Of a stretch of 15,255 bases of DNA, positions 1-7,645 are shown piece after piece. The notes below the pieces were generated by a model. The model was not told where the DNA came from and did no database searches. It saw nothing but the letters and a program-made list of their open reading frames with translations. This DNA is from Lachnospiraceae bacterium. GTDB taxonomy: Bacteria > Bacillota > Clostridia > Lachnospirales > Lachnospiraceae. Made by a program: the position numbers and the translations under genes. Every line of letters begins with the position of its first letter. The stretch's first letter is position 1. The stretch covers positions 1 through 15,255 of the forward strand of contig JAFSRL010000266.1 in NCBI GenBank assembly GCA_017446125.1, in the 5' to 3' direction.

Positions 1-975
1 CAGATTCACCAATACCTGTTTGATTCTTAACTCGTCACCGCACAGCATAACGGGAATCGAAGGATCCACATCCAGGTTGAATGCAAGCCCCTTTTCTTTG
101 GCCCTGTCCCTGATCATTCCGACAACCTCTAAAAGCAGTTGCGAAACGTCGTATGTCACCTCGACGATATCCATGTTGCCGGATTCGATCTTGCTCATGT
201 CAAGGATGTCGTTGATGAGCGCCAAAAGCATTCTGGACGCGCCCTGAATCGCCTCCGCATCCTGCGCGATTTCCTTCGAGACGGTCTTGTCACGTAAAAT
301 CAACTCGTTCATCCCGATGATGGTATTGATCGGTGTGCGGATTTCATGGGACATGCTGGAAAAGAAATTGTTCTGGGAACGGTTTAAGTCCGCGACCTTA
401 TTCTGCTGCTCTTTTAAAATGTCTCGCTCCTGTCGGAACATGTACAGTTGAAAGAGGATTGCCGTGCCGGTCACAACGAGGGTCGCCAAAAGGGAAATGG
501 CGGCATCCACATAGGAGGCTTCACGCCCCAGGGGATTTACCCAGGTCGGATAATGATATGACAGTGCAAAGCAGGCAATGATTACCACGACATCGGAAAC
601 AATCATCACCGTGCGGAAGCGGCCGCTCATGGTCATCATAATAAACACCAAAGAAGCCGCGGCATAATTAAAGACACCCGCCGTAATGCCGCCGTCATAA
701 AAGAACAAAAACGGCGTCATGATATAAACGGCAATGATTGCGCTTAAGCCAGCGCCAATCTGAATCCTTCCGGTCTTTAACGTGATGATCATCGTCGGAA
801 TATATACCAGAAGAATTCCCGCCAAAAACACAAACCGCAGCGGATTATAGTCAACGAACGATACAACGGCTGTCCATAATGCAATCAACGTAATCCCCAA
901 AAGGGAAAACAGCCGGTACCTGCGTTCATACGGATCCCTTGCGGGGTCGTTTAGTTTTTGCAGCCACTCTCTCAT
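1..975 (-). CDS. Membrane-bound sensor histidine kinase, 3' end cut by window edge (HK1)
   Basis: Partial gene: 325 codons are read from an ATG at 975 with no stop before the window edge. About six hydrophobic segments (roughly residues 23-40, 47-66, 73-92, 97-115, 121-140 and 156-178) form a membrane sensor domain with no large extracytoplasmic loop. A short coiled linker (180-200) leads to the HisKA dimerisation domain, whose phospho-accepting His210 sits in SSMSHEIRTPINTIIGMNEL. The second dimerisation helix (LINDILDMSKIESG) follows, and the ATPase domain is cut just as its N-box begins (IKQVLVNL). Receiver or HPt domains are likely beyond the edge, as in its neighbours, but cannot be seen. 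The ATG lies 7 nt after the stop of the upstream kinase and has no good Shine-Dalgarno, so translation probably depends on coupling. The ligand cannot be inferred. Kinase identity is certain; domain content after residue 325 is unknown. Confidence 0.93.
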   Translation of the reverse strand, partial: MREWLQKLNDPARDPYERRYRLFSLLGITLIALWTAVVSFVDYNPLRFVFLAGILLVYIPTMIITLKTGRIQIGAGLSAIIAVYIMTPFLFFYDGGITAGVFNYAAASLVFIMMTMSGRFRTVMIVSDVVVIIACFALSYHYPTWVNPLGREASYVDAAISLLATLVVTGTAILFQLYMFRQERDILKEQQNKVADLNRSQNNFFSSMSHEIRTPINTIIGMNELILRDKTVSKEIAQDAEAIQGASRMLLALINDILDMSKIESGNMDIVEVTYDVSQLLLEVVGMIRDRAKEKGLAFNLDVDPSIPVMLCGDELRIKQVLVNL

Positions 976-982
976 ACGCGAT

Positions 983-3031
983 TCACAACAATGTTTTTAA
1001 TATCCGTTCCAGCTCCTGCGTCACAACGGGCTTCGACAAAAAGGCGTCGAACCCTTCCTTTATAAACATCTCTCTTGCGCCGGACAACGCATTTGCGGTC
1101 AATGCAACAAAGAGACTGTTTTCATCCTGCTCTTTTAAAATGTTCCTGATGCGGTGATACGCTTCCACCCCGTCCATTTCCGGCAGCATGTGATACATGA
1201 AAATGATATCGTAATGTGTCTGCCGCACCATTTCCATGGCTTTTGCGCCGCTGTTTGCAACCTCCACGTCCATTCCGTATCTGGTAAAGATTCCCTTTGC
1301 GACGACGAGGTTCATCCGTTCATCATCGACCACCAATGCCTTGATTCCGTCTAAGGAAAGCGCCTTTGCATTGTCCGTTAAGGAAGACATCCCTGACGGA
1401 TCGTACTCATTCAGAATCTCAATTAAGGAAAACGCATGAAGCGGTTTATGAATGACGCTCACGCGGCTGTCAGGGCTTGCGGTAAAGCCCTGTCTTGCAA
1501 TGACGACCACACGGATTTCCCTGCTCAAATCATCATAGAAGAAAGGATGCTCGCTGTATTCTTCATCCGCCGTAAACAGATGCGTGAATTGGTGGTCCTT
1601 TAACATCTGATCTAAGTCTTCAAAGGTGGACACCCGCTGAAGCGTCAGGTTCTGCGCAGTGATCACATGCTGAATCAGGCGGAAGTAATAGTCACGCACC
1701 TTGGGTATATTGAACTTTGAAGGATTCTGATAAAAGATCATATCCAAAAATTCCGCGTTGCGGACAGACATACAGCGTTTAGGATTGACGACCTCCAACG
1801 GAATGGAAATATGAATGGTGGTCCCCTTCTCCGGCTCCGATGTAATACGGACAAACCCGTTCATGGCATGAACCAGTCCGTACACAATCCGAAGCCCGAG
1901 GCCAAAGCCGGCCTGTTCCTTGGTTCTTGAGGAATCGACCTGATACACACCCTCTCGGATCCGCTCTAGGGTCTTACTTGTCATGCCGATGCCCGTATCC
2001 TCCACCTCGAGACACAAATTGATGCCGTATTCCCGTTTGACCTGATACAGGTTCACATAAATCCCGCCGGCGGGCGTGAATTTGATTGCATTGTCAATCA
2101 CATGCTGCAAGACCTTCTTGATCCGTCGTTGATCGCCCAAAAGCATTTCCGGTATATTTGCATCCACGTCAACAATGATCTGGGGAAGTCCCGTTCGTTC
2201 GTACACGTTCAGGGACGTAAGACAGTCATTGAGCATGGAGGAGATCATAAAGGTTTCCTTCGTAATCGTCAGTGCTCCGGACTCAAGCTCATGGTAGTCC
2301 AGAATGTCATCCACCTGCTGCGTCAGACGAAGTCCGGCACTCATGATATGGCGGGCATCATCCTTCACGGCTTCGTCCGGTGTTTTATCGATCAAAACAC
2401 TGCTGAGACCCGTAACGACATTGATGGGGGTGCGCAGCTCATGCGAAATGTTCGCCATGAAATCCTCCGTCCGCTTGCGCATCAATGTCTGTTCCGTAAT
2501 CTGTTTCTCGTCACTTGCCCTGTCATCCATGCGCTTGCGGATGATGTCGTCCGCGATGCCGTACGTGAACGATGAAACGCACAAATGCAGCACAATTCTC
2601 GAAATGATGAGCGGCGTAAACACAAAGGTCGGGTCCATGATTGCCTGGTACGTATCCCAAATAAAGCAAAACCCGAACAATGCCAGACCGATTCTTAAAA
2701 TCCTACGTTCATCGGCCTGCGCCAACATGGCAAACTCGATGGCGGCAACGGGGGCAAGATCAAAGTACGAAGTGGAATGAACCCCGTGGTAGACGACAAT
2801 CGCCCACATGACAAAGGCATAAAAGTATAACCTGGCGCGCAGGGAGTATCGCTGTTTGATATGGATGTACCATGCCATGACAGTGCCGAGTGTCAAGAAC
2901 GGCGGCATCCAGTACTCCCAGTCAAGCAGAAAGGTCTCCACCCACATTCCAATCATGGAAAGTGTGATGACCACCAAAATATTCAAATGAACGCTTCTTA
3001 AACGTTCGATTTCATATTGTTCCTGATTCAT
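983..3031 (-). CDS. Hybrid sensor histidine kinase with a degenerate receiver and a Tyr-substituted receiver (HK2)
   Basis: Protein of 682 residues. Five or six membrane helices fill about residues 16-163. HisKA follows with His197 in ANISHELRTPINVV; the other kinases here have HEIRTP. The HATPase has N-box Asn314 (VIDNAIKF), G1 Asp345 (VEDTGIGM) and the G2 lid GFGLGL (375-380), so the kinase core looks competent. Residues about 420-545 resemble a receiver fold ending in a Lys-Pro motif (HKPL, 529-530) but lack the acidic pocket and phospho-Asp. The C-terminal receiver (563-682) keeps the DD pair (569-570), the Thr (ALTANA) and the Lys-Pro (SKPV), yet the acceptor reads DIIFMYHMLPEMDG: residue 613 is Tyr (codon at 1193-1195) instead of Asp. 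It should not be phosphorylated there. The start ATG overlaps the upstream stop (ATGA) and lacks a close Shine-Dalgarno, indicating coupled translation. It is the most divergent kinase of the array. Confidence 0.95.
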   Translation of the reverse strand: MNQEQYEIERLRSVHLNILVVITLSMIGMWVETFLLDWEYWMPPFLTLGTVMAWYIHIKQRYSLRARLYFYAFVMWAIVVYHGVHSTSYFDLAPVAAIEFAMLAQADERRILRIGLALFGFCFIWDTYQAIMDPTFVFTPLIISRIVLHLCVSSFTYGIADDIIRKRMDDRASDEKQITEQTLMRKRTEDFMANISHELRTPINVVTGLSSVLIDKTPDEAVKDDARHIMSAGLRLTQQVDDILDYHELESGALTITKETFMISSMLNDCLTSLNVYERTGLPQIIVDVDANIPEMLLGDQRRIKKVLQHVIDNAIKFTPAGGIYVNLYQVKREYGINLCLEVEDTGIGMTSKTLERIREGVYQVDSSRTKEQAGFGLGLRIVYGLVHAMNGFVRITSEPEKGTTIHISIPLEVVNPKRCMSVRNAEFLDMIFYQNPSKFNIPKVRDYYFRLIQHVITAQNLTLQRVSTFEDLDQMLKDHQFTHLFTADEEYSEHPFFYDDLSREIRVVVIARQGFTASPDSRVSVIHKPLHAFSLIEILNEYDPSGMSSLTDNAKALSLDGIKALVVDDERMNLVVAKGIFTRYGMDVEVANSGAKAMEMVRQTHYDIIFMYHMLPEMDGVEAYHRIRNILKEQDENSLFVALTANALSGAREMFIKEGFDAFLSKPVVTQELERILKTLL

Positions 3032-5382
3032 CGTGAAGCGATGACTCCTCTCATTTCATTCCAGTCAGACTGATTCAGCGCCTTTCGCAACGCATCGATT
3101 CTGTTTTTATCCTCTTCTTTCAACCGGTATTCCTGTGTGCGCTTTAAGAGGTTTTCAATGCTGTCGGAATCATACATCTCAATAAACTCACCGATGACCT
3201 CATACAACTCCTCGAGCATTTCCGGCTCCATTTCCTCAAGGTCTTCCGATGCGCCTTCCTCTTCAAGCGCCAGATACGGACGCATGGATTCAATCAGGGT
3301 CCGGTAATCATTCAGCAATTCCACTGTCTCAACACGGATACGTTCTTCTAACTCATCCTTCGGCATGCCTTCAAAGGCAGGGGAAGAATCCAAACCGGCT
3401 TCCGGTGTGAAAAGGGCTTTCTTTTGAACCTCCTGTGCGGTTTGCGTAATCGTAATCTTCTCCTTCGGAAGATACTTAATCAAAAGCGCTTCCAGCTTCA
3501 ATCCGTCGACGGGCTTGGTCAGATAATCCGTAAAGCCCTCCTCTAAATATTTTTCCTTCGCGCCCTTCACGGCGTCCGCGGTCAGACAGATGACAGGCGT
3601 TTTGATGTTTGCCCAGTCGCCGTGCCCGCGGATGCTTCGTAAGGTCTGTGTCCCGTCCATCTGCGGCATCCGCTGATCCATCAGGATGATGTCATACGGA
3701 ATCTCTTTCGCAAGCGCGATGGCTTCCATGCCGCTCGAGGCGGTATCCACCTGCGCCTTCGTTCTTGCCAAAAGTCCCTTGATGACCGTTAAATTCAACG
3801 GCGTATCATCCACAACAAGCAGCCTTACATCAGGACCCGTAAAGCTTTCATGATAGGTCTTATTGTCCGCATCCCCCTGCGCGGCCTTGGTTTTGAAATC
3901 ACCGATGGGCTTTTTATCCATCATCTTCTGCGGGATAACGGCGGTGAAAACACTTCCGGATCCGTAGGTACTCTCCACCGAAATCTCGCCGTGCATCATC
4001 TGTAACAGATTGCGCGTAATCGCTAACCCTAAGCCCGTTCCTTCAATCGTATTGTTGTTTTTCAAGTCGACACGTTCAAACTTGGAGAACAGCTTGTTCA
4101 AATCCTCCTCACGGATGCCGATGCCGGTATCCGCAATCGTGAATTTCAGTCGGTAAACATCTCCGGATACCCCCGCCTTGGAGACATACAGACTGACACT
4201 GCCCAGTGACGTATACTTCACCGCATTGTTCAACAGATTGATGAGCACCTGCCGGATTCTTACCTCATCGCCAAAATACAGATCGGGCAGCGTCTCATCC
4301 ACTTGGATATGGAAGGTAAGGTCCTTGCCCTTCGCCTTGAAGGTAATCATATTCGTGACGTCATTCAAAACGGCACTCAAATGATAGTTGTCCTCCACCA
4401 GCTCCATCTTGCCGGACTCAATCTTCGAAAAATCGAGGATGTCATTGATGATGGATAAGAGGTTTTGTCCGGCACTGTGAATGTCGTTTGAATACATCCG
4501 GATATTATGGAACACATCCCGGATGGCTTCCTCACCCTTAGGCGGATCGATTTCCGCCTGCTCTGCGTCGCGGATGACCATCTCGTTCATTCCGAGCACC
4601 GCGTTGATCGGTGTACGGATCTCATGCGACATGTTCGCAAGGAAATCGGACTTGGAACGGTTCGCGCTTTCCGCCCGCGTCCGTTCCACCTCGACCTCGT
4701 CAAGCGCCGCCACGAGCTTGCGTATCTCATCTTTGTTTTCCAGCGCCAAAAGCACACCCAGAAGAGCTAAGGACTGCGCAAACAGCTCCACCAAATACTC
4801 CCTGAAAAAATGCTGGAAGGCGATGGAGGCAAGCGTCAGCGCAAAGAAGAGAATCATTGCAAACAGCATATTCTGATGGAAAACCTTCCGGTAACGGATG
4901 GTTAGGAACATTACCATCGCGATCTGAACGAAGGGCCCGCCGAAGACAACCACGGACATGGGACCGTAGGAGTAGATATTTTGTTCATTGTAGTAAAAGT
5001 ACCATCCCAAAAACGGATTCAGGAGAAGTACAAACAGCGCCGCAAACGTCGGTGTAAACAACACCGCCCATTGCCACTTCTTTAAGCGGTCCTGAATCCC
5101 CAAAAGCGTGATGATGTAGATTGCCAGCACAAAGGTCATCTGGGTATGAACAATCAGATAGATTTCATTCCAGAGAACGCCTTCCCAGAGCGCATGACGA
5201 TCGAAGTTCATCTGCACATGGATTGCCAAAATGTCCGTCACAGCGGACACAATATTCATCGCGCAAAGCAACAGAAAGATTCTGTTGTCAATGCGCTTCA
5301 TATCCTTTCTGGTCAACAGAAAGAATACGGTGAACAGTATGACTGCAATCGAGGCAATGTCATAATGAATGATGTATTGCAA
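3028..5382 (-). CDS. Hybrid sensor histidine kinase with receiver and acidic helical C-terminal tail, TTG start (HK3)
   Basis: The chosen start is TTG at 5382 (784 residues) because a GGAGG sits 6 nt upstream of it. An ATG at 5454 would add 24 residues and overlap the previous gene by 71 bp with no reason to do so. Seven membrane helices (about residues 9-214) precede a coiled linker. HisKA His254 (ANMSHEIRTPINAV) is followed by a loop about 20 residues longer than in HK4. The HATPase has Asn386, Asp418 (ADTGIGI) and GTGLGL. The receiver is canonical: DD pair, phospho-acceptor Asp569 (DIILMDQRMPQMDG), LTADA, TKPV. The last ~125 residues (about 658-784) are strongly acidic and helical (ELEERIRVETVELL, EEMEPEMLEELYE) and occupy the place where HK4 has an HPt, but contain no HPt His motif. 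Autophosphorylation and transfer to its own receiver are expected from the family; the signal is unknown. Confidence 0.94.
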   Translation of the reverse strand: MQYIIHYDIASIAVILFTVFFLLTRKDMKRIDNRIFLLLCAMNIVSAVTDILAIHVQMNFDRHALWEGVLWNEIYLIVHTQMTFVLAIYIITLLGIQDRLKKWQWAVLFTPTFAALFVLLLNPFLGWYFYYNEQNIYSYGPMSVVVFGGPFVQIAMVMFLTIRYRKVFHQNMLFAMILFFALTLASIAFQHFFREYLVELFAQSLALLGVLLALENKDEIRKLVAALDEVEVERTRAESANRSKSDFLANMSHEIRTPINAVLGMNEMVIRDAEQAEIDPPKGEEAIRDVFHNIRMYSNDIHSAGQNLLSIINDILDFSKIESGKMELVEDNYHLSAVLNDVTNMITFKAKGKDLTFHIQVDETLPDLYFGDEVRIRQVLINLLNNAVKYTSLGSVSLYVSKAGVSGDVYRLKFTIADTGIGIREEDLNKLFSKFERVDLKNNNTIEGTGLGLAITRNLLQMMHGEISVESTYGSGSVFTAVIPQKMMDKKPIGDFKTKAAQGDADNKTYHESFTGPDVRLLVVDDTPLNLTVIKGLLARTKAQVDTASSGMEAIALAKEIPYDIILMDQRMPQMDGTQTLRSIRGHGDWANIKTPVICLTADAVKGAKEKYLEEGFTDYLTKPVDGLKLEALLIKYLPKEKITITQTAQEVQKKALFTPEAGLDSSPAFEGMPKDELEERIRVETVELLNDYRTLIESMRPYLALEEEGASEDLEEMEPEMLEELYEVIGEFIEMYDSDSIENLLKRTQEYRLKEEDKNRIDALRKALNQSDWNEMRGVIASR

Positions 5383-5383
5383 T

Positions 5384-7645
5384 TCAATCCTCCGTGAGTT
5401 GATTTCCCATTTCTTCCAGCCGCCTTGCCTTTTCGGACAAGTCCGTCGCACCAATCAGGCGCGCAGAGCTTTTGAGCGCATGCACCTTAATCGTATAGTT
5501 GTCAAAATCGTTCTCGTTCAAAAGACGTTCCAACTCGGACGCGTTTTGCTCCGCATCTTCAAAGAACTGCCGCAGGGATTTTTCAATCAGGGCATCGCTT
5601 GAAAGATAGGTAAGCGCCTCTTCATAGTTCAAGCCCTTCACTTTCCCATAAAGCGCGGCGATTGTTTCCTTTGTTCCTTCGCCGGACACCGGTGCCTGTT
5701 CCAAATCCGCGGTTGCATCCGATTCAATCCGTACCACCTTATCCGGAGGCAGGTAATGCATCAGCATCTGTTCGAGCGCCTTTGTTTCGATGGGCTTGGA
5801 GAGATAATCCGTAAAGCCTTCCTTCAAATATCGCTCTTTGGCGCCCTGCACCGCATCCGCGGTTAAGCAAATCACGGGTGTCTTATGGTTGATGCCCCCG
5901 CGCTGCGACCTGATGTTGCGCAATGCCTGTGTCCCGTCCATTTCAGGCATCCGCTGGTCCATCAGAATCAAATCATACGGCGTATCCTTCGTAAATTGCA
6001 GCGCCTGTTCTCCGGATAGCGCAAAATCGATGCGCACCTGCGTCTTCTTCAACAAAGACTCCACAACATTCAAGTTCATCTTCGTGTCGTCCACGGCAAG
6101 GATCCGTGCCTTTGGCGCACGGAAGGTTTCCCGGTAGGTCTTTAATTCCTTCAGACTATGCTCCAGCTTCTTCCTGAAATTCCCGACCGGCTCCTTATCC
6201 ACAACCTTCTGCGGAATGAGAGCGGTAAACCGCGACCCTTCCCCGTAGTTGCTCATCACAAGAATCTCACCCTCCATCATACGAAGGAGGTTTGCCGTGA
6301 TGGCGAGTCCTAAGCCGCTGCCCTCCACCATACGGTTTTCCTTGCGGTCAAACCGTTCAAACTTCGAAAACAAATTTTCCATATCCTCTTCGCGGATGCC
6401 GATGCCCGTATCGGATACCATGACCGTTAACAGATAATCCTCATCCGTTTTATACTCGCCCAAAACCCGCAGCTTCACACTCCCCTGCTGCGTATACTTC
6501 ACCGCATTGTTCAACAGGTTCGTCATAATCTGGCGAACTCTGACCTCATCACCAAAAAGCGCGTCGGGTACGGACTCCTCCACATCCACGTCGAAAGTAA
6601 GGTCCTTGCTTCTCGCCCGGAAAACAATCATATTACATACATCGTTTAAGACGGACGAAAACTGATAGGGCGCATTATGTAGCTCCAGGCTTCCGGATTC
6701 AATCTTGGAAAAGTCTAAAATGTCATTGATGATTGCCAGCACATTGCGGCCGGCACCCTCCACATTATGCGCATAGGCGGTCACGTTTTCGTCCGCGCTT
6801 TCGCGCAAAATCATCTCGTTCATGCCAAGCACCGCATTGATGGGGGTGCGGATTTCATGGGACATATTCGCAAGGAAGTCGGATTTCGAGCGGTTCTCCT
6901 CATCCGCGCGCTCCCGCTCCGTTTCCAGCTCCTTCAGCGCCTTGGACAGCTTATAATAATCCGGTGTCTCCACCGTAAAGTAGAACACCATCAATCCAAG
7001 CGTGGGTCCCAGATAATTGAACAAAGGAACAGAGCCGATAACCCCCTGTAAAACGATGGAGGAAATGGTCAGGGAGAATCCGGTCACAAGCACCTTTCGT
7101 TGCCGATCGCTCAATTCCGTTTTCGTCCCCGCAAAGAACAACAGGCAATATATGATATGGATCAGATTCATGACGAACCCGACAAGCACAAACAATAATC
7201 CGGTGGGGACAATGATTTTTCCGCTTTCCAATACCCTCGGTGTGACAACGATTGCGAAAACCAAAAGGATGACTGCCTGCAACAAAAGTGAGAGCCGGTT
7301 GATGAGAGGCATCTTTTTATCACTGTATTGCGATTTGCTGAAATAATGTGTCACGTAAACGGAAAACGCGTACGCAACCACCGCGTTCAACAGATAGGTC
7401 ACACACTGGAGATACGATGCCAAAAGCGGCACCTGAACAATATCCGCTTTCCTCAAAAACGTCGTGATAATCGAAAGCAGGTTGGAAATGAATACGGCAA
7501 GCACCATATTCGAGAATACTTTCGCACGCTTTTCATCCTCCACCTGTTGGGTTTTTACGATCACCCACAACACGGAGTTGAACAGCAATGCGGTCAAAGC
7601 GATATACAGCTCCTGGAGCGTTCTGTAGGCTGTCAACTTATCCAT
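5384..7645 (-). CDS. Hybrid sensor histidine kinase with receiver and shortened HPt domain (HK4)
   Basis: Protein of 753 residues. Seven membrane helices (about 11-226) end in ETPDYYKL and run into a coiled linker. HisKA His263 lies in ANMSHEIRTPINAV. The HATPase carries Asn380 (LLNNAVKY), Asp412 (SDTGIGI) and GSGLGL. The receiver has DD 519-520, phospho-acceptor Asp563 (DLILMDQRMPEMDG), LTADA and SKPI. The C-terminal HPt (about 665-753) has the acceptor His722 in VHALKSSARLIGA, but the protein stops about 30 residues later, so the last helix of the usual four-helix bundle is missing. This is the only HPt in the window, making the protein the likely phosphorelay hub if the short bundle still folds. 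The start ATG overlaps the end of the upstream kinase by 13 bp; an AGGA lies 4 nt before it. Its membrane domain is clearly homologous to that of HK5 (shared TALLFN and ETPDY motifs), consistent with tandem duplication. Confidence 0.95.
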   Translation of the reverse strand: MDKLTAYRTLQELYIALTALLFNSVLWVIVKTQQVEDEKRAKVFSNMVLAVFISNLLSIITTFLRKADIVQVPLLASYLQCVTYLLNAVVAYAFSVYVTHYFSKSQYSDKKMPLINRLSLLLQAVILLVFAIVVTPRVLESGKIIVPTGLLFVLVGFVMNLIHIIYCLLFFAGTKTELSDRQRKVLVTGFSLTISSIVLQGVIGSVPLFNYLGPTLGLMVFYFTVETPDYYKLSKALKELETERERADEENRSKSDFLANMSHEIRTPINAVLGMNEMILRESADENVTAYAHNVEGAGRNVLAIINDILDFSKIESGSLELHNAPYQFSSVLNDVCNMIVFRARSKDLTFDVDVEESVPDALFGDEVRVRQIMTNLLNNAVKYTQQGSVKLRVLGEYKTDEDYLLTVMVSDTGIGIREEDMENLFSKFERFDRKENRMVEGSGLGLAITANLLRMMEGEILVMSNYGEGSRFTALIPQKVVDKEPVGNFRKKLEHSLKELKTYRETFRAPKARILAVDDTKMNLNVVESLLKKTQVRIDFALSGEQALQFTKDTPYDLILMDQRMPEMDGTQALRNIRSQRGGINHKTPVICLTADAVQGAKERYLKEGFTDYLSKPIETKALEQMLMHYLPPDKVVRIESDATADLEQAPVSGEGTKETIAALYGKVKGLNYEEALTYLSSDALIEKSLRQFFEDAEQNASELERLLNENDFDNYTIKVHALKSSARLIGATDLSEKARRLEEMGNQLTED
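5389..5393 (-). promoter_or_regulatory. Shine-Dalgarno deciding the TTG start of HK3
   Basis: The minus strand reads GGAGG followed by ATTGAA and TTG, giving ideal 6-nt spacing. The site lies inside the last codons of HK4, whose TGA (5384-5386) ends 1 nt before the TTG. It supports a TTG start at 5382 rather than the distant ATG at 5454. Confidence 0.75.

Noticed and set aside
983..1030. Frameshift joining HK2 and HK1 into one protein
   Set aside because: HK1 has its own ATG and a complete membrane and HisKA region, and HK2 ends properly after its receiver. Two separate genes explain the data.
2102..2780. Two overlapping plus-strand open frames of about 157 codons
   Set aside because: Both are antisense to the HisKA and membrane part of HK2, which has clear motifs. 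They have no Shine-Dalgarno or family features.
5383..5454. ATG start of HK3 at 5454
   Set aside because: It has no Shine-Dalgarno, overlaps HK4 by 71 bp and adds a non-membrane, Arg/Lys-rich leader. The TTG at 5382 has an ideal site.
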